DNA of 5,920 nucleotides from an uncultured Eubacteriales bacterium (GTDB taxonomy: Bacteria; Bacillota; Clostridia; Oscillospirales; CAG-272): the NCBI GenBank assembly GCA_900547725.1, contig URHR01000101.1, forward strand, positions 1 through 5,920, written 5' to 3'. This document shows positions 5,843-5,920 of the stretch, in pieces; positions within the stretch are counted from its first letter, which is position 1, and each line of letters begins with the position of its first letter. The translations under genes were made by a program, and so were the position numbers. The notes under the pieces are model-generated. The model was given only the letters and a program-made list of their open reading frames with translations, searched no databases and had not been told where the DNA came from.

Positions 5843-5881
5843 AAAGACCTTGGAGGGAGCAGGGAAAGACCTTGGAGGGAG
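5843..5881 (+). repeat. Direct repeat downstream of nth, 17 bases, two copies
   Basis: AAAGACCTTGGAGGGAG occurs at 5843-5859 and again at 5865-5881, a period of 22 bases, starting three bases after the nth stop codon. The second copy runs into the large palindrome and supplies part of its left arm. The first looks like a duplicated flank, or the remains of an earlier element copy lacking its hairpin. The core AAGACCTTGGAGG also flanks the hairpin behind rnfB. Confidence 0.85.
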
Positions 5882-5920
5882 AGAGCCCCCTCTTTCGGAG
5901 AGGGGGCTCTCTCCCTCCAA
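5872..5920 (+). repeat. Large perfect palindrome behind nth (repeat copy 2)
   Basis: Positions 5872-5893 pair without mismatch with 5899-5920 around the five-base loop TTCGG, a 22-base-pair stem that reaches the last base of the window. The left flank upstream of the stem is GACC (5868-5871), so the right arm may continue as GGTC beyond the edge. The loop and left flank match copy 1 behind rnfB in the same orientation relative to the gene, while the stem sequence differs. It may act as a terminator or transcript 3' end for nth; a following T-run cannot be seen because the window ends. Confidence 0.82.

Noticed and set aside
5843..5881. A CRISPR array
   Set aside because: There are only two short repeats with a five-base gap, no spacers of normal size and no cas genes.

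Overview
The window is a compact, GC-rich bacterial segment dominated by one complete rnf operon on the minus strand, in the order rnfC-rnfD-rnfG-rnfE-rnfA-rnfB (5015 down to 64). The operon encodes all six subunits of the membrane-bound Rnf complex, a ferredoxin:NAD+ oxidoreductase that couples electron transfer to Na+ or H+ movement. Divergently transcribed from it is nth (5192-5839, plus strand), encoding a complete endonuclease III with its [4Fe-4S] cluster motif. The CDEGAB-type order starting with rnfC, the cysteine-rich RnfB, strong AGGAGG-type ribosome binding sites and the SAQCTDERVN signature of Nth suggest an anaerobic Bacillota/Clostridia-like organism. Placement below that level is not supported by the sequence alone.

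Layout: 1-52 is a hairpin-forming repeat behind rnfB. 64-5015 is the rnf operon, with four of five gene junctions overlapping (three ATGA junctions and one 14-base overlap) and a single 13-base gap before rnfB. 5016-5191 is a 176-base divergent control region. It holds a perfect-consensus promoter for rnf (TTGACA, 17-base spacer, TATAAT) and a near-consensus extended -10 promoter for nth, plus several dyad symmetries over these promoter elements and a small hairpin in the rnfC leader. 5192-5839 is nth. 5840-5920 is a second copy of the hairpin repeat family, preceded by an extra direct repeat of its left flank.

How the genes work together: RnfB should accept electrons from reduced ferredoxin. 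They then pass through the RnfA/RnfE membrane iron-sulfur site and the covalent flavins of RnfG and RnfD to RnfC, which reduces NAD+. No flavin transferase (apbE) is in the window, although RnfG and RnfD both carry the flavinylation threonine motif, so it must be encoded elsewhere. Nth is not part of this electron path by any established evidence, but nth also lies beside the rnf/rsx operon in E. coli, which makes the linkage worth noting.

No CRISPR array, tRNA, rRNA, transposase or phage gene is seen, and no stretch of more than 300 bases lacks a gene. The coding content is ordinary. The unusual parts are the related hairpin repeats at both window ends, whose stems differ but stay paired, and the symmetry-rich divergent promoter region. 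Both edges cut through the repeat, so the window may be a short assembly contig broken at repeats.
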